This document shows, one piece after another, positions 7,948 through 16,338 of a stretch of DNA of 45,928 nt (position 1 is the first letter of the stretch; each line of letters opens with the position of its first letter). The translations under genes were made by a program, and so were the position numbers. The DNA is from Noviherbaspirillum humi (GTDB taxonomy: Bacteria > Pseudomonadota > Gammaproteobacteria > Burkholderiales > Burkholderiaceae_D): assembly GCF_900188095.1 (NCBI RefSeq), contig NZ_FZOT01000028.1:1-45928 (forward strand), in the 5' to 3' direction. The notes under the pieces were generated by a model. The model was given only the letters and a program-made list of their open reading frames with translations, was not told where the DNA came from and searched no databases.

Positions 7948-8772
7948 TTACCCCGCCTTCTCCACCGCAATGACATGCGCCTGGATCTTGCCGTCCACGG
8001 CGCCCTGCCCGAAACGGCGGGCAAGCGCATCCTTGCACGCAGCCGTAGCCTCGGCGAGCCGATCTGGCCCGAATGCTTCGATTTCGCTCCGCAACGGCGT
8101 GCCCTGGCAATAGGCGATGGCCGGCATCTCCGGCGAAGCGGCTCGACTGCGAGCGGCGACGGTATCGATGCGGGCCGGCGCGTCGACACCCGCGGCTTTC
8201 AAGTCCCGCGCAATGACGCCAGGATCGGCATAGCCATGGGGCGTCCGCGCCAGGAAACGCGGCGGATCCTCCGGAAAGAGTGCGGCCAGCGCCTCGGTGA
8301 TCGTACAGGCGAATTCATTTTCCTCGATCCGGTCCCAGACATTGAAGAGCAGCAGCCCGTCCGGGTTCAGCACACGCCAAGCTTCCGCGTAGGCCCTTTC
8401 CTTGTCCGGGAAAAACATGGCGCCGAACTGGCACACCACCACATCGAATCCGGCGTCACCGAATGGCAGATCGAGCGCATCGGCCTGGCGCCACTCGACC
8501 TTGCGGGCCGTGCCGCTTGCCGCGGCCTGATCCAGCATGGCCTGATTCAGGTCGGTGATGGTCATGGAGACGTCCGGCGGCAGCGCCTCGTCCAGCGCGC
8601 GCGTCACCGCGCCGGTGCCCGCGGCCACTTCCAGCAGCCGGCGCATCGGCCTCTTCCTGAGCCGATGCGCCAGATCGAGCGCATAGGGCGCGAAGATGAG
8701 CGGCACCAAGTACTGATCGTAGAGCTTCGGAATGGAGCCTGCGAAGCGCTTGTCGATGGCGTGCTGGTTCAT
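7948..8772 (-). CDS. Class I SAM-dependent methyltransferase
   Basis: A 274-residue protein from the ATG at 8770-8772 with AAGGGAAG upstream. The SAM-binding motif I (LLEVAAGTGAVT, residues 46-57) is followed by an acidic strand end (TITDLNQ), then DALDLPFGDAGFDVVVCQFGAMFF and AYAEAWRVLNPDGLLLFNVWD. That is the UbiE/Methyltransf_11 pattern. The substrate cannot be read from the sequence; the C-terminal 100 residues are specific to this subgroup. It appears monocistronic. A longer frame upstream lacks a ribosome site and is rejected. Confidence 0.9.
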   Translation of the reverse strand: MNQHAIDKRFAGSIPKLYDQYLVPLIFAPYALDLAHRLRKRPMRRLLEVAAGTGAVTRALDEALPPDVSMTITDLNQAMLDQAAASGTARKVEWRQADALDLPFGDAGFDVVVCQFGAMFFPDKERAYAEAWRVLNPDGLLLFNVWDRIEENEFACTITEALAALFPEDPPRFLARTPHGYADPGVIARDLKAAGVDAPARIDTVAARSRAASPEMPAIAYCQGTPLRSEIEAFGPDRLAEATAACKDALARRFGQGAVDGKIQAHVIAVEKAG

Positions 8773-9107
8773 TCGCTTCCCTTCGGTTGATTGGTTGTCG
8801 ACCCGGGTGGGTCTGAGCGCCTCCGCGTCCCGAAGCGCAGCATCGGGGCATGGCCGGCCGCTTCCAGTATAGAAAAGGCCGGCGCAATTGCCATGCGTGG
8901 CCAAGCGATGGGTTGGCGCGGCGCATCAGCGGTGCGTTGGCACGCGGCTTGCGAAGCTTGCTGGCAAAGGAGAGGAGCAGCGCAGCAATGCGCTGCGATC
9001 GTGCATAAATTTCAGCATTGCAAAGAGCTGCCTCTCTATCAAGCAGGCGGCGTGTCCGCCAGGCAGCGCATGCATCGCCATGTCGCGCTACATCACAGGA
9101 ACCAGGC
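8773..9107. other. Divergent intergenic region with one hairpin
   Basis: These 335 bases lie between the methyltransferase gene and the small gene at 9108, so they must carry both promoters. A perfect 8-bp stem GCAGCGCA-GCAA-TGCGCTGC is at 8977-8996. No credible gene was found. Confidence 0.5.
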
Positions 9108-9392
9108 ATGTCCAACATCATTGAAAGCCGCCGGATCGCCGAGCATCTCGTTACACTGGCGGGCCTGCTCGACGCCGAAGTCATTCGCGCCAATATGCTC
9201 GGCCTTCCCTTGAGAAGAAACCTAGAACGCGAAGCCAGGGAAATACGGATGCTGGCCGACAAGCTTTGGGATGCCGCCGTGGCGATTCCGCTGCATGCGG
9301 ATGAAGCCGTCGAGGCGGGGCGCAGCCCGCAGGCAAGGCCGGCCGACGAGGAAGAGTCGCCGGCGCGTTTGGCCCTGGTGCGCGGCGCATAA
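9108..9392 (+). CDS. Hypothetical small helical protein
   Basis: A 94-residue frame from the ATG at 9108 with AGGA seven bases upstream. The first 60 residues look helical and amphipathic (IAEHLVTLAGLLDAEVIR and EREAREIRMLADKLWDAA); the tail is Glu/Pro/Arg-rich and probably disordered. I recognise no family. It is convergent with the RNA-ligase-like gene only 22 bases away, so the two transcripts may overlap. Confidence 0.6.
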   Translation: MSNIIESRRIAEHLVTLAGLLDAEVIRANMLGLPLRRNLEREAREIRMLADKLWDAAVAIPLHADEAVEAGRSPQARPADEEESPARLALVRGA

Positions 9393-9414
9393 GTGGCGCC
9401 CGCGCTCCGCCCGT

Positions 9415-9942
9415 TCAAGTACCGCTGAACGACAACGCTTCCACCCGCTGCCACGGCCCGCCAAGGTAACGCCACAGCAGCAAGCCGTTTGCCCTGCCCT
9501 CCCTGGGTTCCCAGCCCGCGCCCAGCCGCGCCATCAGCTCCCGCGCAGCCGCCGGCGCCACCTTGTTCTGGATCGTGACATGGGGCCGGTAACCTTGCCG
9601 GTCCTGCGGCGACAGCCAATCGCGGAAGCGGTGCGCCAGTTCCGTGCGCAGCTGCAGCAATCCCGGGCTGTCCACCTCGACGGCGACGCCACGCCCGAGA
9701 CTGCGCAGGCCCGGAAAGCGCAATGCAAACCCTGACATGCCGGCGCAAACTTCGCGAAGCTGCGCCAGCACCGCCTCTTCCTCGCTTGCGGGCAAGACAT
9801 GGAACAGCGTGATGTGCGCCGGGATGAAATTTCGCTCGGGCGGGAAATGGGCGCGGCGCAGGCTATCGAACTGCGCGAAGCTGGCATCGTCCATGGACAG
9901 CGTGAGAATGAGCGGCGAGGCAGCGATGGAGTCGGAGCGCAT
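9415..9942 (-). CDS. 2'-5' RNA ligase / cyclic phosphodiesterase family protein
   Basis: A 175-residue 2H-phosphoesterase-type protein. Both catalytic signatures are present: HITL at residues 43-46 and HVTI at 121-124. This fold joins or opens 2',5'- and 2',3'-cyclic phosphates in RNA; family members are often called ThpR or LigT, but the physiological substrate is usually unknown. The start at 9940-9942 gives the family's usual length, though no strong ribosome site is visible. It lies 52 bases downstream of the YihY gene on the same strand, so the two may be cotranscribed. Confidence 0.85.
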   Translation of the reverse strand: MRSDSIAASPLILTLSMDDASFAQFDSLRRAHFPPERNFIPAHITLFHVLPASEEEAVLAQLREVCAGMSGFALRFPGLRSLGRGVAVEVDSPGLLQLRTELAHRFRDWLSPQDRQGYRPHVTIQNKVAPAAARELMARLGAGWEPREGRANGLLLWRYLGGPWQRVEALSFSGT

Positions 9943-9994
9943 GGTTAAAAGCGTAGCCGCGACGATGCCAGCGTGATTCCTGCAGGTGTCATGT

Positions 9995-10900
9995 TCAGTG
10001 CGCCGTCTGTTTCGCATCCTGCCCGGCCGTCCCCGGGCGCTGGCCGCCGCGCACCGCATTCTCTCCCTTGTTGCAGGCGATGAAGGCATTGATCTCGGCG
10101 CCATACAGCAGCACCGCCGAGGAAAGATAGAAGTAGAGCAGCAGCAGCACCACCGAACCCATGCTGCCGTAGGTGGCGTTGTAGTTGGCGAAGTGGCTTA
10201 CGTAATAGTCGAACCCCAGCGAGGCCAGCGCCCAGATCAGCACCGCCAGCACCGCACCGGGGGTGACGTAGGGAAAGCGCGGCTGGGCGGCGGGCGCGGA
10301 GTAGTAGACCACGGCGGCCGACAGGCTGAGCAGGATGACGGCCACTGGCCAGCGCATCCAGGTCCATAGTTTCACCAGCCCGTAGTCGAAGCCGATTTCC
10401 GCCTCCAGCCATTCCATCGCCCTGGGCCCGACCAGCAGCAGGGCGGCGGAAGCGATGAGCAGTGCGGCCACCGCCACCGTGTACAAGACGGATAGCGGAT
10501 ACAGCACCCAGATCGGGCGCGACTCTTCCACCCGGTAGGCGACATTGAAGGCATTCATGGTGGCGCGCGCGGCGGCCGACGCGGTCCAGAGCGCGAGGAA
10601 GGCGCCAGCCGACATCAGGCCGCCGGGCGGCTGCCGCAATTGTTCCAGCACGCGGTTGACCTGGTCCATTGCCTGATGGGGCAAGAGCATCGCGGCCTGC
10701 TCGCGCAGCCACAACATGAAATCCGGCAGGTGCAGCGTGCCGATCAGGGCAATGAGAAAGATGAAGAATGGAAACAGCGAAAACAGCATCTGGTAGGCCA
10801 GCGCCGCGGCATAGGTTGCCATGTCGTTGCGGATGAAGTTTTTTGCCGCCGACATCAGCACCTTGCCGATGCCCAGGCCATGCAGTCCGGGGATGTTCAT
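9995..10900 (-). CDS. YihY/BrkB-family inner-membrane protein
   Basis: A 301-residue protein starting MNIPGLHGLG at 10898-10900 with AAGG upstream. The family pattern is clear: an N-terminal amphipathic stretch, AAALAYQMLFSLFPFFIFLIAL, the ALWTASAAARATMNAFNVAYRVEESRP block, and several later membrane segments including SMGSVVLLLLYFYLSSAVLLYGAEINAF. About six transmembrane helices are expected. It was once annotated as ribonuclease BN, but that assignment is obsolete and the molecular role is unknown. The C-terminal tail is hydrophilic. It probably forms a unit with the downstream RNA-ligase-like gene. Confidence 0.92.
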   Translation of the reverse strand: MNIPGLHGLGIGKVLMSAAKNFIRNDMATYAAALAYQMLFSLFPFFIFLIALIGTLHLPDFMLWLREQAAMLLPHQAMDQVNRVLEQLRQPPGGLMSAGAFLALWTASAAARATMNAFNVAYRVEESRPIWVLYPLSVLYTVAVAALLIASAALLLVGPRAMEWLEAEIGFDYGLVKLWTWMRWPVAVILLSLSAAVVYYSAPAAQPRFPYVTPGAVLAVLIWALASLGFDYYVSHFANYNATYGSMGSVVLLLLYFYLSSAVLLYGAEINAFIACNKGENAVRGGQRPGTAGQDAKQTAH

Positions 10901-11209
10901 CGCTCGCCTTTTGCGTGAAGCGGCGGCAGCGCCGCCCTCTAAAGATGGCATTCAGCAAAAATAGTTTTGCCCGATTTCACGTTCGGCGCAAACAATCGCC
11001 GGGACATGAGCGAGCGCAAGCGCAGCGGGACCGACTCTCTGCGCACTTTCACTCATGTCGAAAAGAATGAGGTGAAAGTGACCGCGGTTTGATCCTATGC
11101 AAACCGGCAGTGCAAAAACCGTCTGTACTGACAGCAGGCCGGCCCGAGGCTCGGACCGCCGAATCCATGCTTTTCCTCCAAGAATCTCAAAGAACGAAAG
11201 GAGATGGAC
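10901..11209. other. Divergent intergenic region, nothing recognised
   Basis: About 300 bases between the start of the yihY-like gene and the dehydrogenase gene. It must hold the two divergent promoters, but I see no clear -35/-10 pair, palindrome or further gene. Confidence 0.4.
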
Positions 11210-12604
11210 ATGCATCGATCCCGCAGCCTGATGCCGGCCGCCCTTGCCTGCAGTCTGCTTGCCGCTTGCGGCACCTCGCAACGGAATGACGCATCGGCCT
11301 CGGCGGCGCCCGCCGCGTCCACCGCCGTCGCGGCGGCCCCTGCCAGTCCGCCGCCGGCGCAAGGCGTCAGCCCGCCGGCAACCGTCGCAGCCGCGCCGCA
11401 GTCCGCTCAGCCTCCCGGCGGCGACACCCTGAAGCAGCTCGAAGGCTTCAGGACGACGGGCGCCTCGCTGGACATGGAGACCATCCCGCAAACCGGCGCC
11501 CGGGCCGATGCCCTGCGCGCCAACCTGAAGCGCATCAAGCTGCCGCCGGGATTCAAGATCGACCTGTATGCGGTGGTGCCGGACGCGCGCCAGATGGCAA
11601 TCGGCCCATCGACCGGCATCGTCTACGTCGGCACCCGCAAGACGCGGGTGTGGGCCGTGACCGACCGCACCAAGACGCGGGTGGCGGACGAGGTGAAGGT
11701 GTTCTCGCCTTCCATCCGCTTCCGGGTGCCCAATGGCGTCTGCTTCTCGCCCGACGGCATTCTCTACGTGGCGGAGCACAACCGGGTGCTCAGCTTCCCG
11801 GCCGCCGAGTTTTTCTATGAAGGGCCGGACGTGGCGGCGGCCACCGTGGTGGCGCAGGGCCAGCTGATTCCGGTGGAGGAGGAAAGCTTCAACCACGGCG
11901 CCCGCACCTGCCGCATCGGCCCCGACAACAAGCTGTACATCACCATGGGCAACCCGTTCAACGTGCCGGCGCAGGAGAAGCTGGCGCTGTATGACCGCAT
12001 CGGCATGATGGGCATCATCCGCATGGACCGCGACGGCAAGAACCGCGAGGTGTATGCGCGAGGCGTGCGCAATTCGGTCGGCATGGATTTCAATCCGCGC
12101 GACAAGACGCTCTGGTTCACCGACAACCAGGTCGACGGCATGGGCGACGACATTCCGCCGGGCGAGGTGAATCGCGCCGCCCGCGCCGGCCAGCATTTCG
12201 GCTTTCCCTGGTACGGCGGCGGCAAGGTGCGCACCACGGAATACAAGAGCCAGAATCCGCCGGCCGGCGTGGTCTTCCCCGAAGTGGAAATGGCGGCTCA
12301 TGCCGCCGACCTCGGCATGACCTTCAACCGCGGCAGCATGTTCCCGGCGCGGTACCAGGGCGGCCTCTTCGTGGCGGAACACGGCTCCTGGAACCGCACC
12401 ACGCCGATCGGCGCGCGCATCATGTTCGTGCCGGTGGGCGCCGATGGCCATGCGGGCAAGGCGGAAGTCTTCGCCGAAGGCTGGCTGACGCCGACCAACG
12501 AGTACATGGGCAGGCCGGTGGACGTGGCTCAGCTGCCCGACGGCTCGCTGCTGGTTTCGGATGACTATGCCGGCGCCATCTACAGGATTTCCTATGGCGG
12601 CTGA
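11210..12604 (+). CDS. PQQ-dependent sugar/sorbosone dehydrogenase-like lipoprotein
   Basis: A 464-residue protein. The ATG at 11210 is six bases after AAAGGAG; an ATG two codons upstream is too close to that site. A lipobox (LLAAC, Cys20) marks it as a lipoprotein. Residues 25-70 are an Ala/Pro linker, then comes a beta-propeller of the soluble glucose/L-sorbosone dehydrogenase class (FNHGARTCRIGPDNKLYITMG, YARGVRNSVGMDFNP, FTDNQVDGMGDD, FVAEHGSWNR). It probably oxidises a sugar or aldose in the periplasm using PQQ. Its stop overlaps the start of a cytochrome c gene, which would be the natural electron acceptor. The exact substrate is unknown. Confidence 0.87.
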   Translation: MHRSRSLMPAALACSLLAACGTSQRNDASASAAPAASTAVAAAPASPPPAQGVSPPATVAAAPQSAQPPGGDTLKQLEGFRTTGASLDMETIPQTGARADALRANLKRIKLPPGFKIDLYAVVPDARQMAIGPSTGIVYVGTRKTRVWAVTDRTKTRVADEVKVFSPSIRFRVPNGVCFSPDGILYVAEHNRVLSFPAAEFFYEGPDVAAATVVAQGQLIPVEEESFNHGARTCRIGPDNKLYITMGNPFNVPAQEKLALYDRIGMMGIIRMDRDGKNREVYARGVRNSVGMDFNPRDKTLWFTDNQVDGMGDDIPPGEVNRAARAGQHFGFPWYGGGKVRTTEYKSQNPPAGVVFPEVEMAAHAADLGMTFNRGSMFPARYQGGLFVAEHGSWNRTTPIGARIMFVPVGADGHAGKAEVFAEGWLTPTNEYMGRPVDVAQLPDGSLLVSDDYAGAIYRISYGG

Positions 12605-12929
12605 CAAGCACGTTAGGGTCCTCGCCGCATTGCTGCTCCTGGGAGCGGCCGCCCCGCCGGCCGGTGCCGCCGACGGGGGGCCGGGCGCCAATCCGAAGCT
12701 GGGGCAATGCTTCACTTGCCACGGGCGGGACGGCCTGGCCAAGGTGCCGGATGCGCCTAACCTGGCGGGCCAGAATGAAAGCTATCTGGTGAAGGCGCTG
12801 ACCGATTACAAGTCCGGCGCGCGCAAGCACGAGGTGATGTCGATGATGGCGGCGCCGCTCTCGACTGCCGACATTGCGGACGCCGCCGCCTATTTCAGCG
12901 GCATCGCCATCGAGGTGAAAGCCAAGTAG
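12594..12929 (+). CDS. Class I c-type cytochrome
   Basis: A 111-residue protein with a signal peptide (cleavage near AGA-A, about residue 26) and one haem site, CFTCH at residues 39-43. A Met-containing stretch (EVMSMMAAPLS) around residue 82 probably supplies the sixth ligand. The length and motifs fit small cytochrome c4/c5-type carriers. The ATG lies inside the last codons of the dehydrogenase gene (11-base overlap), so the two are translationally coupled and it probably takes electrons from that enzyme. Confidence 0.9.
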   Translation: MAADKHVRVLAALLLLGAAAPPAGAADGGPGANPKLGQCFTCHGRDGLAKVPDAPNLAGQNESYLVKALTDYKSGARKHEVMSMMAAPLSTADIADAAAYFSGIAIEVKAK

Positions 12930-12978
12930 CGGTCTCCGGCAAAACAGGCTGGCCGATACATCACGAAGGAACCGAACC

Positions 12979-13263
12979 ATGGAAACCATCGATAGGCGCC
13001 GCCACGGCTGCCGACGCCCTCTTCTCATCGCCGTCTCGGTGCTGCTAGCAGCCTGCGCCCAGGGCGGGAGCCGCGTCGGACAGGCGACCGGCTCCGGCGG
13101 AGGCAGCTCCCTGACCGGCGGCGCAGAAGCGGCGCCCACCGATCAGGCGACGCCGCGGAGTTCGGGCGGATCGCCGGGCGCGGCCGGCAGCACGCTGACC
13201 GGCGGTGCGGAAGGCGCGCCGACCGATCAAGCCACGCCGCGCGGCACCGGCGTGAAGCCTTGA
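12979..13263 (+). CDS. Small lipoprotein with two copies of a 17-residue repeat
   Basis: A 94-residue protein with AAGGA upstream of the ATG. After a basic N-terminus and hydrophobic stretch there is a lipobox, LLAAC, with Cys26 as the lipidation site. The mature part is low-complexity Gly/Ser/Ala and contains two nearly identical blocks, LTGGAEAAPTDQATPR at residues 45-60 and LTGGAEGAPTDQATPR at 73-88, a period of 28 residues. No function is known. It follows the cytochrome gene by 49 bases and may belong to the same operon. Confidence 0.65.
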   Translation: METIDRRRHGCRRPLLIAVSVLLAACAQGGSRVGQATGSGGGSSLTGGAEAAPTDQATPRSSGGSPGAAGSTLTGGAEGAPTDQATPRGTGVKP

Positions 13264-13272
13264 GCCAAGAGC

Positions 13273-13289
13273 TCGTGCGTCGCGCACGA
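13273..13289 (+). terminator. Short hairpin after the lipoprotein gene
   Basis: TCGTGCG-TCG-CGCACGA is a perfect 7-bp stem nine bases after the lipoprotein stop. It has no T-run, so factor-independent termination is uncertain. Confidence 0.35.
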
Positions 13290-13420
13290 CGGCACTGTTC
13301 ACCGTCGTCCCGGGTTTGTCACCATGATGCCGACGCAAGGGTCGGCGCATCAGGAACCCCCTTGCCCTGATGCAGTCTGCTTTTCCATTGGATGCAACGC
13401 TCGCGATGGAGGAGCCCTCG

Positions 13421-14404
13421 ATGAAACCGGAACTCAAACCCTTGTCGGAACAGGTCATGGTGATCACCGGCGCCAGCAGCGGCATCGGCCTTGCAACGGC
13501 GAGGGCCGCCGCCGAGCGCGGCGCCCGGTTGGTGCTAGTATCGCGCGACGAGGCGGCCTTGCAGGCGCTCGTCGATGAGCTGGGGCAAGGTCAGCATGAG
13601 GCAATCGCCGTGACTGCCGACGTCGGCGTGGAAGCGGATGTGCGCCGCGTGGCCGAGCGGGCGCTCGCGCATTTCGGCCGCTTCGACACCTGGGTGAACA
13701 ATGCCGGCGTGTCGCTTTTCGGCCTGATCGAGCAGCCGACGATGGCAGAAAACCGGCGCCTGTTCGACACCAATTTCTGGGGCGTGGTGCATGGCGCGCT
13801 GACGGCTCGGGCGCACCTGCGGCAGCACGGCGGCGCCATCATCACCGTGGGCAGCATGCTTTCGGACATGAGCATTCCGATGCAGGGCATGTATTGCGCT
13901 TCCAAGCATGCGGTCAAAGGCTTCATCAATTCACTGCGCATGGAAAGCGAGCATGCCGGCGACCCCATTTCCTATACCCTGGTCAAGCCGGCGTCGGTCA
14001 ACAGCATGCTGACCCAGCATGCGCGCAACTACATGGAGAAAGAACCGGACCTGCCGCCGCCGGTGTACGCGCCGCGCGTGGTCGCCGACGCCATCCTGCA
14101 GGCAGCGGAACATCCGCTGCGCGACGTCCGCGTCGGCGAGCCGGCGGTGGCCGGGCCGTCTTTCGCGTTTCTTGCGCCGGGCATGACCGACATGGTGCTG
14201 CGCACGTTTGCGATCGATCTGCAGCAGAAGGATGAAAGCGACCATCGCAGCCACAACGGCAATCTGTTCGCTTCCGCTGGCGACGGCTCGCTGCAGGAAA
14301 GCGAGGAACGCAAGGGGATGACCTTTCAGCACAGTCCCTATACGGAAGTGGTGACGCGGTTGCCCGATCCGTTCGGGTTGCTGCGCAAGGGATGGCGGGC
14401 GTAG
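13421..14404 (+). CDS. Short-chain dehydrogenase/reductase
   Basis: A 327-residue classical-type SDR. The cofactor motif TGASSGIG is at residues 16-23, NNAG at 93-96 and the catalytic YxxxK as Y158-K162 (YCASK). The ATG at 13421 has GGAGGAG seven bases before; the upstream ATG at 13370 is not supported. The C-terminal 80 residues after the Rossmann fold are longer than in simple SDRs and include SFAFLAPGMTDMVLR, as in the DHRS7B-like group of bacterial SDRs. The substrate is unknown. The hairpin repeat cluster follows directly. Confidence 0.9.
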   Translation: MKPELKPLSEQVMVITGASSGIGLATARAAAERGARLVLVSRDEAALQALVDELGQGQHEAIAVTADVGVEADVRRVAERALAHFGRFDTWVNNAGVSLFGLIEQPTMAENRRLFDTNFWGVVHGALTARAHLRQHGGAIITVGSMLSDMSIPMQGMYCASKHAVKGFINSLRMESEHAGDPISYTLVKPASVNSMLTQHARNYMEKEPDLPPPVYAPRVVADAILQAAEHPLRDVRVGEPAVAGPSFAFLAPGMTDMVLRTFAIDLQQKDESDHRSHNGNLFASAGDGSLQESEERKGMTFQHSPYTEVVTRLPDPFGLLRKGWRA

Positions 14405-14773
14405 CAGGGAATTCGCGAAGCACCGCTTCGCGCCTGCGAAGCCGGTCGGGCATGCAGGCCCGACCGTGGGTGAGGCCGAGCCATAAAGGAAACTCCCTCC
14501 CCTTCAGGGGAGGGCTGGGGGCGCAGCAGGGGTTTCGAGGAGCACTGCTCCGCGCCTGCGAAGGCGAATGCGCTTCCAAGCGCATTCGTGGGTGAGGGTG
14601 GGTTTCCGCTGCAATTAATGAACATCCTTTAAATGCGAAAGAACCCCATCCCCACCCTAGCCCTCCCCTTGAAAGGGAGGGGACCCGTAGCCGGGCTTTG
14701 AATCTCACGTACAAATGCGCTTGCAATCGCATTCGGCTCCGCAAGGGCAAAGCAGTGCTCCGAGAAATCCTCC
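14405..14773. repeat. Cluster of hairpin repeats, two direct copies and one inverted
   Basis: No gene lies in these 369 bases. Unit 1 has a perfect stem at 14414-14432 (CGCGAAGC/GCTTCGCG), GCGCCTGCGAAG, a second stem at 14443-14466 and TGGGTGAGG. Unit 2 repeats the plan: stem 14539-14551, GCGCCTGCGAAG, an 11-bp stem at 14565-14588 and TGGGTGAGG. C/G-rich hairpins sit at 14495-14514 and 14661-14681. A diverged inverted copy of unit 2 covers about 14712-14760 (AGCAGTGCTC and a stem containing AAATGCGCTTGCAA). Confidence 0.75.
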
Positions 14774-15445
14774 CTACGCTTTCAACACCGCCAAAAGCCG
14801 CCTCCTCAAATCCTCCGGCAACCCAAGTGCATCGCTCTCCAGGACCTTCATCGCATTCGGCTGAACCTCCGGCGGCTGCTCGCGGAAATTCTTCACCAGC
14901 TCCGCCACCACTTCCTGCCGCTCGGCCTCCGGCATCTGCGCATAGGCTTCCCGCATGCGCGCCTGTTCCGCCTTCATCTCCCGGAACTGCTGCAGCTGCA
15001 TGCGCAGCATGCCGGACATCTGCGGCATGCTCGCCGTCATGGTCCGCATTCGCTTTACGTCGGGCACATCGTCGTCTTCCATGCCGCCGGCCTTGGCCAT
15101 CATGCTGATCGTCTGCTCGTATTCGTCCCACTCTGCATCGCTCAGCGGCTTGGCACTGGTATCGTAGAAGCCGGCCGCCTTCAGCGCTGCAGTCGCCTCC
15201 GCCGGCATGCCGGGACGCGGCGCCAGGCCGGCCATCCCGGGCACGAGGCCGAGCATGCTGGCGCCTGGCACGCCGGCGAGCGAGTCGCCGATGAAGCCGG
15301 AGGCCTGCTCCTTGGCGTAAGCAATCACCTTTTCCTTCAATGCCTGCTTGACGTAGCCGATGACGATGGAGGCAAGCGGCCCCACCGCCGCGGCGGGCGC
15401 CATGAAGCAAAGAACCAGCGATGCGACGACGAAGGCGCGTTTCAT
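14774..15445 (-). CDS. Hypothetical secreted protein
   Basis: A 223-residue protein with an N-terminal signal sequence (MKRAFVVASLVLCFMAPAAAVG). The mature part starts with a mildly hydrophobic region, then has a long charged helical section rich in Met, Glu, Gln and Arg (about residues 105-195). I recognise no domain. GGGAA is about eight bases before the ATG. It lies 131 bases downstream of the DUF2894 gene on the same strand, so it could be a distal member of that operon, but no coupling is visible. Confidence 0.65.
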   Translation of the reverse strand: MKRAFVVASLVLCFMAPAAAVGPLASIVIGYVKQALKEKVIAYAKEQASGFIGDSLAGVPGASMLGLVPGMAGLAPRPGMPAEATAALKAAGFYDTSAKPLSDAEWDEYEQTISMMAKAGGMEDDDVPDVKRMRTMTASMPQMSGMLRMQLQQFREMKAEQARMREAYAQMPEAERQEVVAELVKNFREQPPEVQPNAMKVLESDALGLPEDLRRRLLAVLKA

Positions 15446-15576
15446 GATGGTGTTCCCGAAAAAGCGTTCATTCTAGGAGGAAACTTCATGCGCCTCAATG
15501 GACGTGCAATGCAGGCGCAATAAGCCCGTGTCGCCGCCAACTCACATTAGCGGGCGCACCGTCGATGCTGAGTTCG

Positions 15577-16338
15577 TTACTTCTTTGCCGGCTTCGCCCC
15601 CTGCGGCTTCTTCACCTTCTTCGGCTTTTCCGCCTTCCCCATCTGATCCTTCTCGCGCTGGTCAAGGCACAGCAGGGTATCGGCGTAGGAAATGAAACGG
15701 TTGAGATAGTCGGGCGAGATTTCCCGCATCAGCGCCAGCGAGCGCAGCATCAGCATGTGGGAATTGATCGGGCCGGCATTCTTCGGCGCCTGCTCGAGCG
15801 CCTGCGCCACCTGCTTGCCGGCGCTCAGCTTTGCCCAGGTGTTGCGCGACTCCCGCACCGCCTTCAGTTCGGCGCGCGGCGCCATGTCCGCCGCCGGTCG
15901 AAGGGTTGATTGCTCGTTGGAAGACTGTTCGAGTCGGCGAACCAGCTGGCCAAGCGCCTTGCCGTGCTCTTCCGCCCGTAACCTGTCAATGCGCCGCCGC
16001 ACGCCCTTGAGATCGGCCGCTTCCGACAGGCGCTGCAGCTCTCCCGCCGCCTGCGGATGGGACTGGATGGCACGGGCAACCGCCTCCTGCATTTCCCGCT
16101 GCGCGCCGGCGAGCTGTTCCCGGAGCGCGCCAACCGCCCGCGCCAGCCTGGCGTCGAGCATGCGCCGGATTTCGCCCCGGTGCGAAGACGCACGCAAGGC
16201 AAGCGCCTCGACGTGGCGCAAGCGCACCGGCGCCAGCGTGCCGGCGCCTGCAGCGCGCAGCGAGGCGATCAGCGTCGCAGGATCGACGCGGCCATCGGCA
16301 GCGGGCTCGGCTGCGTCGAGCCGGATTGCCTCATCCAT
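15577..16338 (-). CDS. DUF2894 family protein, last gene of the motor-like cassette
   Basis: A 253-residue protein from the ATG at 16336-16338, which overlaps the end of the OmpA-like gene by eight bases. It is probably cytoplasmic and almost entirely helical: the opening RVDPATLIASLRAAGA and RLRHVEALALRASSHRGEIRRMLDARLARAV is typical of DUF2894. The C-terminus is a Lys/Pro-rich tail (KKVKKPQGAKPAKK). Its function is unknown; DUF2894 genes are found next to DUF802, OmpA-like and DUF3348 genes in beta- and gammaproteobacteria, which implies one complex or pathway. Confidence 0.85.
   Translation of the reverse strand: MDEAIRLDAAEPAADGRVDPATLIASLRAAGAGTLAPVRLRHVEALALRASSHRGEIRRMLDARLARAVGALREQLAGAQREMQEAVARAIQSHPQAAGELQRLSEAADLKGVRRRIDRLRAEEHGKALGQLVRRLEQSSNEQSTLRPAADMAPRAELKAVRESRNTWAKLSAGKQVAQALEQAPKNAGPINSHMLMLRSLALMREISPDYLNRFISYADTLLCLDQREKDQMGKAEKPKKVKKPQGAKPAKK

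Noticed and set aside
10952-12742. A 596-codon open frame opposite the PQQ-type dehydrogenase
   Set aside because: Antisense shadow; the plus strand has a lipobox, propeller motifs and a ribosome site.
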